This document shows, one piece after another, positions 27,775 to 36,307 of a DNA stretch of 64,000 bases. This DNA is from Mycolicibacter acidiphilus. GTDB lineage: Bacteria; Actinomycetota; Actinomycetes; Mycobacteriales; Mycobacteriaceae. Numbering within the stretch: the first letter of the stretch is position 1; every line of letters begins with the position of its first letter. The notes under the pieces were generated by a model that saw only the letters and a list, made by a program, of their open reading frames with translations, did no database searches and was not told where the DNA came from. The stretch lies in contig NZ_JAHCLR010000027.1 in NCBI RefSeq assembly GCF_018455725.1, positions 20,916 to 84,915 on the forward strand, read 5' to 3'. The translations under genes were made by a program, and so were the position numbers.

Positions 27775-29348
27775 CCGACGGCAGAAAGCCGGTACGCCGG
27801 GCATTGATCAGCGTCTACGACAAGACCGGGCTCATCGATCTGGCCACCGGCCTGCACGCCGCCGGGGTCGACATCGTCTCCACCGGTTCCACCGCGAAGG
27901 CCATTGCCGCCAAAGGCATTCCGGTGACGCCGGTGGAGGAGGTGACCGGATTCCCGGAGATCCTCGACGGCCGGGTGAAGACGCTGCATCCGCGGGTGCA
28001 CGCCGGGCTGCTGGCGGATCTGCGCAAACCCGAGCACGAAGCCGCGCTGGCCGAACACGACATCGCGCCGTTCGAGCTGGTGGTGGTCAACCTGTACCCG
28101 TTCAGCGAGACGGTGGATTCCGGTGCCGACGACGACGAGTGCGTCGAGCAGATCGACATTGGCGGACCGTCGATGATCCGCGCGGCCGCCAAGAACCACC
28201 CCAGCGTCGCCGTGGTGGTGGAACCGCTCGGCTACGCCGGTGTGCTGGCCGAGGTCAACGCCGGCGGGTTCACCCTCGCGGAGCGGAAACGCTTGGCGTC
28301 GCTGGCTTTCCGGCACACCGCCGAGTACGACGTCGCGGTCGCCGGCTGGATGGCGTCCACGCTGGCGCCGGAGGAAAACACCGGAGAGCCGCGGCAGCTG
28401 CTGCCGGAGTGGATCGGCCGCACCTACCACCGGTCGGCGCAGCTGCGCTACGGCGAGAACCCGCACCAGCAGGCGGCACTGTACAACGACCCCGGCGCCT
28501 GGCCGGGCCTGGCGCAGGCCGACCAGCTGCACGGCAAGGAGATGTCCTACAACAACTACACCGACGCCGACGCGGCGTGGCGGGCCGCGTTCGACCACGA
28601 GCAGATCTGCGTGGCGATCATCAAGCACGCCAACCCGTGCGGGATCGCGGTGTCGGCGACCTCGGTGGCCGACGCACACCGCAAGGCGCACGAGTGCGAT
28701 GCGACCAGCGCGTTCGGTGGCGTGATCGCCACCAACACCGAGGTCAGCGTGGAGATGGCCGAATACGTCAGCACGATCTTCACCGAGGTGATCGTCGCCC
28801 CGGCCTACGCCCCCGGCGCCGTCGAGATCCTGGCGCGCAAGAAGAACATCCGGGTGCTGGTGGCGCCCGAGCCGATGCGCGACGGCTTCGAGGTGCGTCA
28901 GATCAGCGGCGGGCTGCTCGCCCAGCAGCGCGACCAGCTCGACGCGGCCGGCGACGACCCGGCCAACTGGACGCTGGCCACCGGGTCAGCGGCCGATGCC
29001 GCGACCCTGGCCGACCTGGTCTTCGCCTGGCGGGCCTGCCGCGCGGTGAAATCCAACGCGATCGTGGTCGCCGCGGACGGCGCGACCGTCGGGGTCGGCA
29101 TGGGCCAGGTCAACCGGGTCGACGCTGCCCGCCTGGCCGTGGAACGCGGGGGCGAACGGGTGGCCGGTGCGGTGGCGGCCTCGGATGCGTTCTTCCCGTT
29201 CCCGGACGGCCTGCAGACGCTGACCGGTGCCGGGGTCAAGGCGATCGTGCACCCGGGTGGTTCGGTCCGCGACGACGAGGTCACCGCCGCGGCCGCCGAT
29301 GCCGGGATCACGCTGTACCTGACCGGCGCGCGGCACTTCGCGCACTGA
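27771..29348 (+). CDS. purH: Bifunctional AICAR transformylase/IMP cyclohydrolase
   Basis: 525 aa, catalyses the last two steps to IMP. The N-terminal MGS-like IMP cyclohydrolase domain ([35 protein letters not shown]) covers about 1-200; the transformylase domain follows ([25 protein letters not shown] with the catalytic Lys-His). The C-terminus ends [20 protein letters not shown]. Overlaps purN by 4 bp. A short inverted repeat at its stop may end transcription against the convergent esterase gene. Confidence 0.97.
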   Translation: MTDGRKPVRRALISVYDKTGLIDLATGLHAAGVDIVSTGSTAKAIAAKGIPVTPVEEVTGFPEILDGRVKTLHPRVHAGLLADLRKPEHEAALAEHDIAPFELVVVNLYPFSETVDSGADDDECVEQIDIGGPSMIRAAAKNHPSVAVVVEPLGYAGVLAEVNAGGFTLAERKRLASLAFRHTAEYDVAVAGWMASTLAPEENTGEPRQLLPEWIGRTYHRSAQLRYGENPHQQAALYNDPGAWPGLAQADQLHGKEMSYNNYTDADAAWRAAFDHEQICVAIIKHANPCGIAVSATSVADAHRKAHECDATSAFGGVIATNTEVSVEMAEYVSTIFTEVIVAPAYAPGAVEILARKKNIRVLVAPEPMRDGFEVRQISGGLLAQQRDQLDAAGDDPANWTLATGSAADAATLADLVFAWRACRAVKSNAIVVAADGATVGVGMGQVNRVDAARLAVERGGERVAGAVAASDAFFPFPDGLQTLTGAGVKAIVHPGGSVRDDEVTAAAADAGITLYLTGARHFAH

Positions 29349-29363
29349 GCCGAGGGCTCGGCT
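29348..29363. terminator. Inverted repeat between purH and the convergent esterase gene
   Basis: AGCCGAG-GG-CTCGGCT, a 7-bp perfect inverted repeat in the 18-bp convergent gap. No T-tract, so terminator function is only plausible. Confidence 0.4.
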
Positions 29364-29366
29364 GAC

Positions 29367-30389
29367 TCAGGCGGTGGCTTCGGTGTCGGCTTGGCTGCCC
29401 GCGGCGGTGACGTAACCGACGAACTCGGTGATCTCGTCGATCGCCCGGCGGGCGTCGGGGTTGAAGTCGAACGTCAGCTGGAACATGTGCAGTGAGCGGT
29501 CCCACACCTGAACCCAGTTCGGGACCTGCGCAGCGGTGAGCGCATCCGCCAGGGCGAAGGTGTCGTTGCGCAGCATCTCGTCGTTGCCGACCTGCAGCAG
29601 GAACGGCCCGAGCCCGCGCAGATCCGCCTCCGGCGGCATCACCGGCAGTTCCCGGGTGCCGTTGACGGTGGCGAACACCCGGTAGATGAACATGAACGCC
29701 ATGAACGGGAAGAACGGGTCGCTGTGCGCCGCCGCGGCATCCCGTTTGATGTCCATGTCCGACGACGTCAACGCCGACAGCAGTACCTGACCGGCGGGCA
29801 CCGGCAGGCCTGCGTCGCGGGCCGCGACCGCCGTCATCGCCGCCATCAGGCCACCCGCCGAATCACCGGCGAACACCACGCGGTCCGCGGCGTACCCGTC
29901 GGCCAGCACCTGTCGGTAGGCGTCGATCCCGTCGGCGATGGCCTCCTCGACCCCGGCCTGTGGTGCCAGGCGGTAGCCGACATTGAAGACTCGTGAACCG
30001 GTCGACTCCGAGAGTTTCGACACGAACCGGCGGTGCGAGTTCAGGCCGAGCGTGACCAGCGCCGACCCGTGGAAGTAGACGATCACGGTGTCGGAGTTGC
30101 GGGCGTCCTTGGCGATCACCCATTCAGCCGGGCAGTTCGGCAGCGGGACCCTGCTTATCGCCGTGTCGGGCAGTGGCCGGATGGCCCGCATCGGCTTGTC
30201 GATGACGTCCAGGCGGGCTCGCTGCATTGCGGCCGGCCAGAACCGGTTGACGACCATCCCGACGACGGTCAGCACGGCGATCGAGGTGCGGACCAGCAGC
30301 CGCGCCCACAGGGACAGCAGCCGGGCCTGCCAGGATGCCGGGCCGAAATAGGTCTGTGCCGGCCGATCACGCCATTCCAGCGAATTCAC
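29367..30389 (-). CDS. Alpha/beta hydrolase (HSL/lipase-esterase family)
   Basis: 340 aa. A hydrophobic segment near residues 35-52 (LVRTSIAVLTVVGMVV) suggests membrane association. Catalytic parts: GDSAGGLMAA (nucleophile Ser), Asp in LQVGNDEMLRND and His in SLHMFQ. The oxyanion motif, usually HGGG in this family, reads FHGSALVTLG, an uncommon form. Predicted to hydrolyse short or medium acyl esters. GTG start at 30389; divergent from the AAA+ gene. Confidence 0.85.
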   Translation of the reverse strand: MNSLEWRDRPAQTYFGPASWQARLLSLWARLLVRTSIAVLTVVGMVVNRFWPAAMQRARLDVIDKPMRAIRPLPDTAISRVPLPNCPAEWVIAKDARNSDTVIVYFHGSALVTLGLNSHRRFVSKLSESTGSRVFNVGYRLAPQAGVEEAIADGIDAYRQVLADGYAADRVVFAGDSAGGLMAAMTAVAARDAGLPVPAGQVLLSALTSSDMDIKRDAAAAHSDPFFPFMAFMFIYRVFATVNGTRELPVMPPEADLRGLGPFLLQVGNDEMLRNDTFALADALTAAQVPNWVQVWDRSLHMFQLTFDFNPDARRAIDEITEFVGYVTAAGSQADTEATA

Positions 30390-30481
30390 GGTACCGAGGG
30401 TATCGGGAAGACGGGGTGATCCGCACCCGCCCCCGGTTCGGCGGAGACGGTGACGGGCACCGGGCGCCGTCGTAGCGTGGA

Positions 30482-31894
30482 GTGGTGACTGCGCCTATCC
30501 AGCCGACTCCACCGCCCCATCTGCCCGGAACCCTCGGTGAGCTGCGTGCCGCCGGCCACCACGAGCGAGGTGTCAAACAGGAGATCTCGGAGAACCTGCT
30601 GACGCGTCTCGCCGCCGGTGACGGGCCCGACGCGATCTGGCCGGGCATCTTCGGGTTCGACGACACCGTGATCCCGCAGTTGGAGCGGGCGCTGATCGCC
30701 GAACACGACATCGTGCTGCTCGGCGAGCGCGGCCAGGGCAAGACCCGGCTGCTGCGGGCGCTGACCGACCTGCTCGACGAGTGGACACCGGTGATCGCCG
30801 GGTCCGAACTCGGCGAGCACCCGTACTCGCCGATCACGCCCGAGTCGATCCGCCGCGCCGCTGAACTCGGTGACGCCCTGCCGGTGGCGTGGAAGCACCG
30901 CAGCGAGCGGTACACCGAGAAGCTGGCCACCCCGGACACCAGCGTCGCCGATTTGGTCGGGGACATCGACCCGATCAAGGTCGCCGAGGGCCGCAGCCTC
31001 GGGGACCCGGAGACCATCGCCTACGGGCTGATCCCGCGGGCGCACCGCGGCATCGTCGCCGTCAACGAACTGCCCGACCTGGCCGAACGCATCCAGGTGG
31101 CGATGCTCAACGTGATGGAGGAGCGCGACATCCAGGTGCGCGGCTACACGCTGCGGCTGCCGCTGGACGTGCTGGTGGTGGCCAGCGCCAACCCGGAGGA
31201 CTACACCAACCGCGGCCGGATCATCACCCCGCTCAAAGACCGGTTCGGCGCCGAGATCCGCACCCACTACCCGCTCGAACTCGATGCGGAGGTCGGCGTC
31301 ATCACCCAGGAGGCGCAGCTGAGCGCGGCGGTCCCGCACTACCTGCTGGCGGTGCTGGCCAGGTTCGCCCGCTACCTGCGCGAGTCCCGCTCGATCGACC
31401 AGCGATCCGGGGTGTCGGCGCGGTTCGCGATCGCCGCCGCGGAGACCGTCGCCGCCTCCGCGCGACACCGCGGTGCGGTGCTCGGTGAGACCGATCCGGT
31501 GGCCCGGGTGGTGGATCTTTCGACCATCATCGACGTGCTGCGCGGCAAGCTGGAGTTCGAATCCGGTGAGGAGGGGCGTGAACGCGACGTACTGGAGCAC
31601 CTGCTGCGCCGGGCCACCGCCGACACCGCGTCACGGGCGCTCGGCGGGATCGACGTGGGGTCGCTGGTGGCGGCGGTCGAGGGCGGTTCGGCGGTGACGA
31701 CGGGGGAGCGGGTGTCGGCTAAAACGGTGCTGGCGGCGCTGCCGGACCTGCCGGTGATCGACGCGATCGCCGACCGGTTGGGCGCGCACTCCGACGGTGA
31801 GCGTGCCGCAGCGCTCGAATTGGCTTTGGAGGCACTGTATCTGGCGAAGCGGATCGACAAGAGCTCCGACGAGGGTGAAACCGTCTATGGGTAG
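30482..31894 (+). CDS. AAA+ ATPase, magnesium-chelatase/MoxR type (Rv0958-like)
   Basis: 470 aa, slightly longer than the 459 aa I recall for Rv0958; tandem GTG codons at 30482 and 30485 are possible starts. Walker A is GERGQGKTRLL (about residue 81); the Walker B region reads RGIVAVNELPDL, with Asn-Glu where Asp-Glu is usual. VVASANPEDYTNRGRI is the sensor 1 region. It overlaps the following VWA gene by 8 bp. Such AAA+/VWA pairs act as chaperone-like metal insertion or complex remodelling machines; real Mg-chelatase activity is unlikely in a non-photosynthetic organism. Confidence 0.9.
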   Translation: MVTAPIQPTPPPHLPGTLGELRAAGHHERGVKQEISENLLTRLAAGDGPDAIWPGIFGFDDTVIPQLERALIAEHDIVLLGERGQGKTRLLRALTDLLDEWTPVIAGSELGEHPYSPITPESIRRAAELGDALPVAWKHRSERYTEKLATPDTSVADLVGDIDPIKVAEGRSLGDPETIAYGLIPRAHRGIVAVNELPDLAERIQVAMLNVMEERDIQVRGYTLRLPLDVLVVASANPEDYTNRGRIITPLKDRFGAEIRTHYPLELDAEVGVITQEAQLSAAVPHYLLAVLARFARYLRESRSIDQRSGVSARFAIAAAETVAASARHRGAVLGETDPVARVVDLSTIIDVLRGKLEFESGEEGRERDVLEHLLRRATADTASRALGGIDVGSLVAAVEGGSAVTTGERVSAKTVLAALPDLPVIDAIADRLGAHSDGERAAALELALEALYLAKRIDKSSDEGETVYG

Positions 31895-33866
31895 AGGTCA
31901 CGCCTCGCGGTATTCGGCCTACACCGGTGGGCCGGATCCGCTGGCGCCGCCGGTCGATCTGAGCGAGGCACTGGCGGAGATCGGCCGCGACGTGATGGAG
32001 GGGACGTCGCCGCGGCGGGCGCTGTCGGAGTTGCTGCGCCGCGGCACCGCCGGGATGCGCGGCACCGACCGGCTGGCAGCCGAAGTGCAGCGGCGCCGGC
32101 GGGAGTTGTTGGCGCGCAACAACCTCGACGGGACGCTGGCCGAGATCAAGAAACTGCTCGACGAGGCGGTGCTGGCCGAACGCAAGGAACTGGCCCGCGC
32201 GCTGGATGATGACGCCCGCTTCGCCGAACTGCAGATCGAGTCGCTGTCACCGTCACCGGCCAAAGCCGTGCAGGAACTGTCCGACTACCGGTGGCGTTCT
32301 GCGGAAGCGCGGGAGTCCTACGAGAAGATCAAGGACCTACTCGGCCGGGAGATGCTCGACCAGCGGTTCGCCGGCATGAAGCAAGCACTGGAAGGCGCCA
32401 CCGACGACGACCGGCAACGGGTCTCCGACATGCTCGATGATCTGAACGAGTTGCTGGACAAGCACTCCCGCGGTGAAGACTCCGAACAAGACTTCGATGA
32501 CTTCATGGCCAAGCACGGCGAGTTCTTCCCCGAGAACCCGCGCAACGTCGAGGAACTGCTGGACTCGCTGGCCCGCCGCGCCGCCGCCGCGCAGCGCTTC
32601 CGCAACAGTCTTTCTGCTGAGCAGCGCGCCGAGTTGGATGCGCTGGCGCAGCAGGCTTTCGGCTCCCCGGCGCTGCAGCAGGCGCTGAACCGGCTGGACT
32701 CGCACCTGCAGGCGGCCCGGCCGGGGGAGGACTGGAACGGCTCGTCGGAATTCTCCGGCGACAATCCGCTCGGCATGGGGGAGGGTGCGCAGGCTTTGAG
32801 CGACATCGCCGAGTTGGAGCAACTCGCCGAGCAACTCTCGCAGGCCTACCCGGGCGCCAGCATGGACGACGTCGACCTGGACGCGCTGGCCCGCCAACTC
32901 GGCGATCAGGCGGCCGTCGACGCCCGCACGCTGGCCGAGCTGGAACGCGCCCTGCTCAGCGAGGGTTTCCTCGACCACAGCTCCGACGGCCAATGGCGGT
33001 TGTCGCCCAAGGCGATCCGCCAGCTGGGACAGTCGGTGCTGCGTGACGTGGCGCGGCAGCTGTCCGGGCGCCGCGGGGAACGTGACCATCGGCGGGCCGG
33101 CGCGGCCGGCGAGCTGACCGGGGCGACCCGGCCCTGGCAGTTCGGCGACACCGAGCCGTGGAACGTCACCCGGACCCTGACCAACGCGGTGCTGCGGCGG
33201 GCCGGAAACCCCGATGCGTCATCGGGTTCGCGACTTCAGATCAGCGTCGACGACGTGGAGATCTCCGAGACCGAGACCCGCACCCAGGCCGCGGTGGCGC
33301 TGCTGGTCGACACGTCGTTCTCGATGGTGATGGACAACCGCTGGCTGCCGATGAAGCAGACCGCGCTGGCCCTGCACCAGCTCATCAGCACCCGGTTCCG
33401 CTCAGATGCGTTGCAGATCATCGCGTTCGGCCGGCACGCCCGCACCGTGTCGGCTGCCGAACTGACCGGGCTGGCCGGCGTCTACGAGCAGGGCACCAAC
33501 CTGCACCACGCGCTGGCCCTGGCCAGCCGGCACTTGCGCCGGCACCCCAACGCCCAGCCGGTGGTGCTGGTGGTCACCGACGGAGAGCCGACCGCGCACC
33601 TGGAGGACTATGGCGGCGAGGGCACCTCGGTCTTCTTCGACTACCCGCCGCACCCCCGCACGATCGCGTTCACCGTGCGCGGTTTCGACGAGGTGGCCCG
33701 CCTGGGTGCGCAGGTGACGATCTTCCGCCTCGGCGACGACCCCGGACTGGCCCGGTTCATCGACCAGGTGGCGCGTCGGGTCTCCGGCCGGGTGGTGGTG
33801 CCGGAGTTGGGCGGGCTGGGCGCGGCGGTGGTCGGTGACTACCTGCGGTCCCGGCGCCGGAGCTAG
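31887..33866 (+). CDS. VWA-domain protein, partner of the AAA+ ATPase (Rv0959-like)
   Basis: 659 aa from the ATG at 31887 that overlaps the AAA+ gene. The N-terminal two thirds are helical and charged with probable coiled coils (KELARALDDDARFAELQ, DLNELLDKHSRGEDSEQDF). The C-terminal VWA domain (about 470-650) has a complete MIDAS: DTSFS in LLVDTSFSMVMD, Thr in YEQGTNLHHAL, and Asp in VVTDGEPT. Expected to bind Mg and recruit the target for the AAA+ partner. Target unknown. Confidence 0.9.
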   Translation: MGRGHASRYSAYTGGPDPLAPPVDLSEALAEIGRDVMEGTSPRRALSELLRRGTAGMRGTDRLAAEVQRRRRELLARNNLDGTLAEIKKLLDEAVLAERKELARALDDDARFAELQIESLSPSPAKAVQELSDYRWRSAEARESYEKIKDLLGREMLDQRFAGMKQALEGATDDDRQRVSDMLDDLNELLDKHSRGEDSEQDFDDFMAKHGEFFPENPRNVEELLDSLARRAAAAQRFRNSLSAEQRAELDALAQQAFGSPALQQALNRLDSHLQAARPGEDWNGSSEFSGDNPLGMGEGAQALSDIAELEQLAEQLSQAYPGASMDDVDLDALARQLGDQAAVDARTLAELERALLSEGFLDHSSDGQWRLSPKAIRQLGQSVLRDVARQLSGRRGERDHRRAGAAGELTGATRPWQFGDTEPWNVTRTLTNAVLRRAGNPDASSGSRLQISVDDVEISETETRTQAAVALLVDTSFSMVMDNRWLPMKQTALALHQLISTRFRSDALQIIAFGRHARTVSAAELTGLAGVYEQGTNLHHALALASRHLRRHPNAQPVVLVVTDGEPTAHLEDYGGEGTSVFFDYPPHPRTIAFTVRGFDEVARLGAQVTIFRLGDDPGLARFIDQVARRVSGRVVVPELGGLGAAVVGDYLRSRRRS

Positions 33867-33875
33867 GTTGTCCTC

Positions 33876-34223
33876 GTGAAAACCGAGGGGATGGTCGTCG
33901 CGGAGCCCAACGTCAAGGCCTGGAACATCGCGGGCTACCTGCTCTACCTGGGACTCGTCGTACTCGGGTTCTACGAGTACCTGTTCGCCGGTCTGGCCTT
34001 CGCCATGTCGACTGATGCGTGTCATGACGCGGCGTGCGACGCCAGCTACCACGTCGACGCGGGAATGCGCATCCTGCAGTACGGGATCGCCGGTGTGCTG
34101 CTGGCGACCGTTGTCGTCATGCTCGTCCGATCGATCAACGGCCGCATCGTGTTCGGCTGGCCGTTCCTCGGGCTGCTGGGGCTGGTGGGGGTTCTCGTCG
34201 CGGCGTTCAAGGTGGTGCACTGA
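33876..34223 (+). CDS. Small hypothetical membrane protein
   Basis: 115 aa from a GTG at 33876, 9 bp after the VWA gene. Three hydrophobic segments (about 18-45, 66-85 and 93-112). The loop contains TDACHDAACDASYH, a Cys/His/Asp cluster that could bind a metal or form a disulphide. No family recognised. Confidence 0.65.
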   Translation: MKTEGMVVAEPNVKAWNIAGYLLYLGLVVLGFYEYLFAGLAFAMSTDACHDAACDASYHVDAGMRILQYGIAGVLLATVVVMLVRSINGRIVFGWPFLGLLGLVGVLVAAFKVVH

Positions 34224-34235
34224 GCACTGCTCGGG

Positions 34236-34499
34236 CTACCTCGGGGTTCCTCGATACTTTCCCGGCGTATGCGTGAGCAGATCATCATGCTTGCGCTGAC
34301 GGCAGGCTTCTGCGAACTCAAATGCCAGATCCGCGCGCTCAAGGAACTCTCGATATTGGTTGTCAGTGAGCCAGTAGGACTCGATGTAGTCGGCCGTGGA
34401 ACTGGACACCGGGATTCCAAGGATGTGCCGGTTTGACTCGGGGTCGATGCCGAGCCAGTAATCGCGCTCCCTTGAGAAGTGGGAGAAATCGTATGGCAT
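34236..34499 (-). CDS. Unknown 87-aa protein, tandem paralogue 2
   Basis: 87 aa from the ATG at 34499; a GTG ten codons upstream exists, but the ATG gives ungapped alignment with the neighbour. 38 of 87 residues are identical to the product of 34536-34799, including IPVS, QY..FL, EF...CR.R and DDLL....PG..RGTP at the C-terminus. No signal peptide or membrane segment; mixed charged sequence rich in Tyr, Asp and Arg. Base composition by eye is lower in GC than the flanks. Family not recognised; small paired cytosolic proteins like this can be immunity proteins, but no toxin is visible beside it. Confidence 0.65.
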   Translation of the reverse strand: MPYDFSHFSRERDYWLGIDPESNRHILGIPVSSSTADYIESYWLTDNQYREFLERADLAFEFAEACRQRKHDDLLTHTPGKYRGTPR

Positions 34500-34535
34500 C
34501 CGATCAGTCCATGAATCTTGCTGCGGCACGGGTTG

Positions 34536-34799
34536 TCACACGGGCGTTCCGCGGTTCCATCCGGGCTTCTCCATCAACAAATCGTCACACTCACGCCTGC
34601 GGCAGGAACCAACGAACTCGATCGCGGCAACGCGATCGGCCAGGAAGAGTTGGTACTGACTCGGAGTTATCGCGTAGCGCTCTTCGTAGTCGACGGGCCC
34701 GTTGCTCACCGGAATTGATACGTAACACCGTGATGTCCGGTCTTCTATGCCGACGGAATAGCGGTCTTCCGGTGAGAAGAATGTGTCGTTGTATGCCAT
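34536..34799 (-). CDS. Unknown 87-aa protein, tandem paralogue 1
   Basis: 87 aa, starts MAYNDTFFSPEDRYSVGIED and ends NRGTPV. Aligns end to end without gaps with the downstream gene (44% identity counted by hand). First of the pair on the minus strand; 36 bp separate its stop from the paralogue ATG. The DUF1707 gene lies upstream in the same direction with an 85-bp gap. The pair replaces genes found here in M. tuberculosis, which marks an insertion hot spot. Function unknown. Confidence 0.65.
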   Translation of the reverse strand: MAYNDTFFSPEDRYSVGIEDRTSRCYVSIPVSNGPVDYEERYAITPSQYQLFLADRVAAIEFVGSCRRRECDDLLMEKPGWNRGTPV

Positions 34800-34884
34800 G
34801 TTGAGTGACGACCTGATGTTCCTCTCCGCCGCCGGTGGACCCGCCCCGGGTTCAGGGGAAGCCGTATCGCAACGGTCGGCACCG

Positions 34885-35484
34885 TCAGTCGCGGCGTTTG
34901 CGGTTCTTCCGCTTGATGCCGACCCCGCCCCACAGCGAGAAGCCCTTGACCTTGACCGTCGGCGCGCCCGGGGTGCCCTTGCCCTCGACCTCCTGATCGA
35001 AGCCGCCCATCACCCCGTGGCCGTGGATCTCCACGTTGACCTCCGGCGGCAGCAGGATCGTCTGACCGCCCATGATCGAGTACGCGTTGATCTCGACGTC
35101 CGGGGAGGTGAAATCGGCGTAGCGCAGGTCGATGACGCCGCCGCCCCACAGCGAGAACGTCGTCAGCTTCTTCGGCACGTTCCACCGGCCGCGCCGCTCG
35201 AAGGCGCTGGTGATGGCCACCAGCAGGGTGGACGGTGCGGGTTTGCACTCACCGCCGCGGTGCGAGCAGACCGAGGAGCCCGGCAGGTCGGCGCGCAGCT
35301 GATCCAGCTCGTCGTAGGTCTGCGCGGCGTAGGCCTTGGCGAGCCGGTTCTCGTACTCGCCCAGCTGCAGCTGACCGTGTGCCGCGGCGTCGCCGAGCAG
35401 CTGCGCCAGCTGGATGCGATCGGTGTCTGCAGCACGCGGCCGAGCATCGGGTGCGTCCTTACCGCGCGGTGCTGAATCGTTCAT
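34885..35484 (-). CDS. DUF1707 protein with LiaF-like C-terminus (Rv0966c-like)
   Basis: 199 aa, the size I recall for Rv0966c (200). Residues about 20-70 (RIQLAQLLGDAAAHGQLQLGEYENRLA) are the DUF1707 SHOCT-like helical domain. The C-terminal half (KKLTTFSLWGGGVIDLRYAD, EIHGHGVMGGFDQEV) is a right-handed beta structure like LiaF/DUF2154. No membrane segment. Such proteins are thought to act in envelope stress responses; not proven for this one. Confidence 0.88.
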   Translation of the reverse strand: MNDSAPRGKDAPDARPRAADTDRIQLAQLLGDAAAHGQLQLGEYENRLAKAYAAQTYDELDQLRADLPGSSVCSHRGGECKPAPSTLLVAITSAFERRGRWNVPKKLTTFSLWGGGVIDLRYADFTSPDVEINAYSIMGGQTILLPPEVNVEIHGHGVMGGFDQEVEGKGTPGAPTVKVKGFSLWGGVGIKRKNRKRRD

Positions 35485-35530
35485 CGGCTAAGAGCCTACG
35501 ACGGACCGTTGCGGTGTCGGCAACTGTTTG

Positions 35531-36307
35531 CTAAATCGTGTCCGTCACCCACGGCGCCGGCCGCTTCTGCAGGAACGCCAGCATCCCCTCGCGGGCCTCG
35601 TCGGAGACGAACAACCGCGCCGATTCCACGCTGAGCCGCTCGGCGTCGGCGTCGAACCCGGCCAGCACCGCCGCCGTCGTCAGCGCCTTGGAGGCGGCCA
35701 ATCCCTGCGGGGAGCCGTGCCGCAACTCGTCCACCAGCCCGGCGACAGCGGCCTCGACGTCGTCCGCCGCCGCGGTGATCAGCCCGATCGCCGCGGCCTG
35801 CGCGGCGTCGAATTTCTCCCCGGTCAGGTAGTAGCGGGCCGCGGCGCGCGCCGACAGCTTCGGCAGCAGCGTCAGCGAGATGATCGCCGGCGCCACCCCG
35901 ATCCGGGCCTCGGTGAGCGCGAATGTGCTGCGCGGACCAGCGACGGCGATGTCGCAGGCGCCGACCAGACCCATCCCACCGGCCCGCACGTGGCCGTCGA
36001 CGGCGGCGATCACCGGCCGCGGGCATTCGACGATCGCGCGCAGCAGCGCCGCGAGCTCGCGCCCCCGGTCGGCGGCCTGCTCGGATGGGTCACCGCCGGA
36101 TGCCTCGCTCAGATCCGCCCCGGCACAGAACGTGTTGCCGGTGTGGCCCAGCACCACCACCCGCACGCTCGTGTCGGCGGCGGCGTCCCGCAGCCCCGCG
36201 TGCAGTTCGCGGACCAGGGTGCCGCTCAGGGCGTTGCGGTTGTGCGGGGAGTTCAGCGTCAGCCGCGCGACCGGCCCGCTGACCGCGTATTCGACCAGCG
36301 TGCCCAT
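35531..36307 (-). CDS. echA7: Enoyl-CoA hydratase/isomerase (crotonase)
   Basis: 258 aa, last gene of the six-gene acyl-CoA operon. GHTGNTFCAGADL is the first oxyanion segment, GHVRAGGMGLVGACDIAV the second, and FALTEARIGVAP carries the catalytic Glu region. In an Atu-like pathway it would take the role of the glutaconyl-CoA hydratase (AtuE). The start overlaps the fadE12 stop by 1 bp. Confidence 0.93.
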   Translation of the reverse strand: MGTLVEYAVSGPVARLTLNSPHNRNALSGTLVRELHAGLRDAAADTSVRVVVLGHTGNTFCAGADLSEASGGDPSEQAADRGRELAALLRAIVECPRPVIAAVDGHVRAGGMGLVGACDIAVAGPRSTFALTEARIGVAPAIISLTLLPKLSARAAARYYLTGEKFDAAQAAAIGLITAAADDVEAAVAGLVDELRHGSPQGLAASKALTTAAVLAGFDADAERLSVESARLFVSDEAREGMLAFLQKRPAPWVTDTI

